Shown piece by piece: positions 16,388-16,538 of a DNA stretch of 16,538 bases. The stretch's first letter is position 1. Each line of letters begins with the position of its first letter. Both the position numbers and the translations under genes were made by a program. This stretch comes from Planctomycetota bacterium (GTDB lineage: Bacteria > Planctomycetota > Planctomycetia > Isosphaerales > Isosphaeraceae). Location: assembly GCA_021778575.1 (NCBI GenBank), contig JAJYCH010000023.1, forward strand, positions 1 through 16,538. Reading direction: 5' to 3'. Under the pieces are notes generated by a model. The model ran no database searches, had not been told where the DNA came from, and saw nothing but the letters and a program-made list of their open reading frames with translations.

Positions 16388-16538
16388 TCAATCCTCGGTG
16401 AAGACCCGGCGCCTGAGTTCCTCCAGCACACGCTGGACGGTTCGCTCGCTGATCCCGAGCTGGTCGCCGATTTCCTTGCTCGACAACCCTTCGGCCTTCA
16501 ATTCCAGAATCGCCCGACGCTCCTCGGGGACGAGGTTG
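16388..16538 (-). CDS. ECF-type RNA polymerase sigma factor, C-terminal end (5' end outside window)
   Basis: Only the last 49 complete codons are inside the window. The reading frame from 16537 down to the TGA at 16388-16390 encodes LVPEERRAILELKAEGLSS, then KEIGDQLGISERTVQRVLEE and a short basic tail LRRRVFTED. This is a sigma-70 region 4 helix-turn-helix (ELKAEGLSSKEIGDQLGISERTVQRVL), which contacts the -35 element. Planctomycetes carry many extracytoplasmic-function sigma factors encoded directly before Ser/Thr kinases, and this gene ends 5 bp before the kinase ATG. Region 2 cannot be checked, so a LuxR-type helix-turn-helix regulator remains a small alternative. The kinase ribosome binding site lies in its last codons, so translation is probably coupled. 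Confidence 0.85.
   Translation of the reverse strand, partial: NLVPEERRAILELKAEGLSSKEIGDQLGISERTVQRVLEELRRRVFTED

Overview
The window looks like a chromosomal segment from a GC-rich planctomycete, most likely from the Isosphaeraceae/Gemmataceae side of the phylum. That placement rests on three things. There is a DUF1549/DUF1553 plus DUF1501 secreted-protein pair, a hallmark of Planctomycetota. An ECF-type sigma factor sits directly in front of a large membrane-anchored Ser/Thr kinase with a tetratricopeptide-like tail. Strong third-position GC also produces very long spurious antisense frames. The species is not identifiable from the sequence alone.

Layout, left to right. Positions 1-3390 (+) carry the distal end of a complex I (nuo) operon: the C-terminal two-fifths or so of NuoL, a complete NuoM, and then, 6 bp later, a short-chain dehydrogenase/reductase where nuoN would usually sit. 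Positions 3572-4048 (+) encode a small secreted protein of unknown function, followed by a candidate two-way terminator (4057-4097). Positions 4106-7864 (-) are a two-gene operon: a DUF1549/DUF1553 protein with a CxxCH motif, then a Tat-exported DUF1501 protein. Positions 8071-13324 (-) are an efflux operon in the order TetR repressor, lipoprotein membrane-fusion protein, RND pump. Its promoter and a palindromic operator lie in front of tetR. Positions 13507-13950 (+) encode a DUF442-type phosphatase-like protein whose 3' end overlaps, tail to tail, the 3' end of a Ser/Thr kinase gene (13935-16382, -). The kinase follows the end of an ECF sigma factor gene (16388-16538, -), which runs out of the window.

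How the genes work together. NuoL and NuoM are adjacent proton-pumping subunits of the complex I membrane arm. The TetR-MFP-RND cluster is a self-regulated export system that lacks its own outer-membrane channel here. The sigma factor and kinase form a typical planctomycete signalling pair and are very probably co-transcribed and translationally coupled. No gap between genes exceeds about 210 bp. I saw no rRNA, tRNA, CRISPR array, insertion sequence or phage gene. Most of the window is ordinary planctomycete chromosome. I found no convincing new defence or mobile system, and the more interesting points are local ones, listed as findings.
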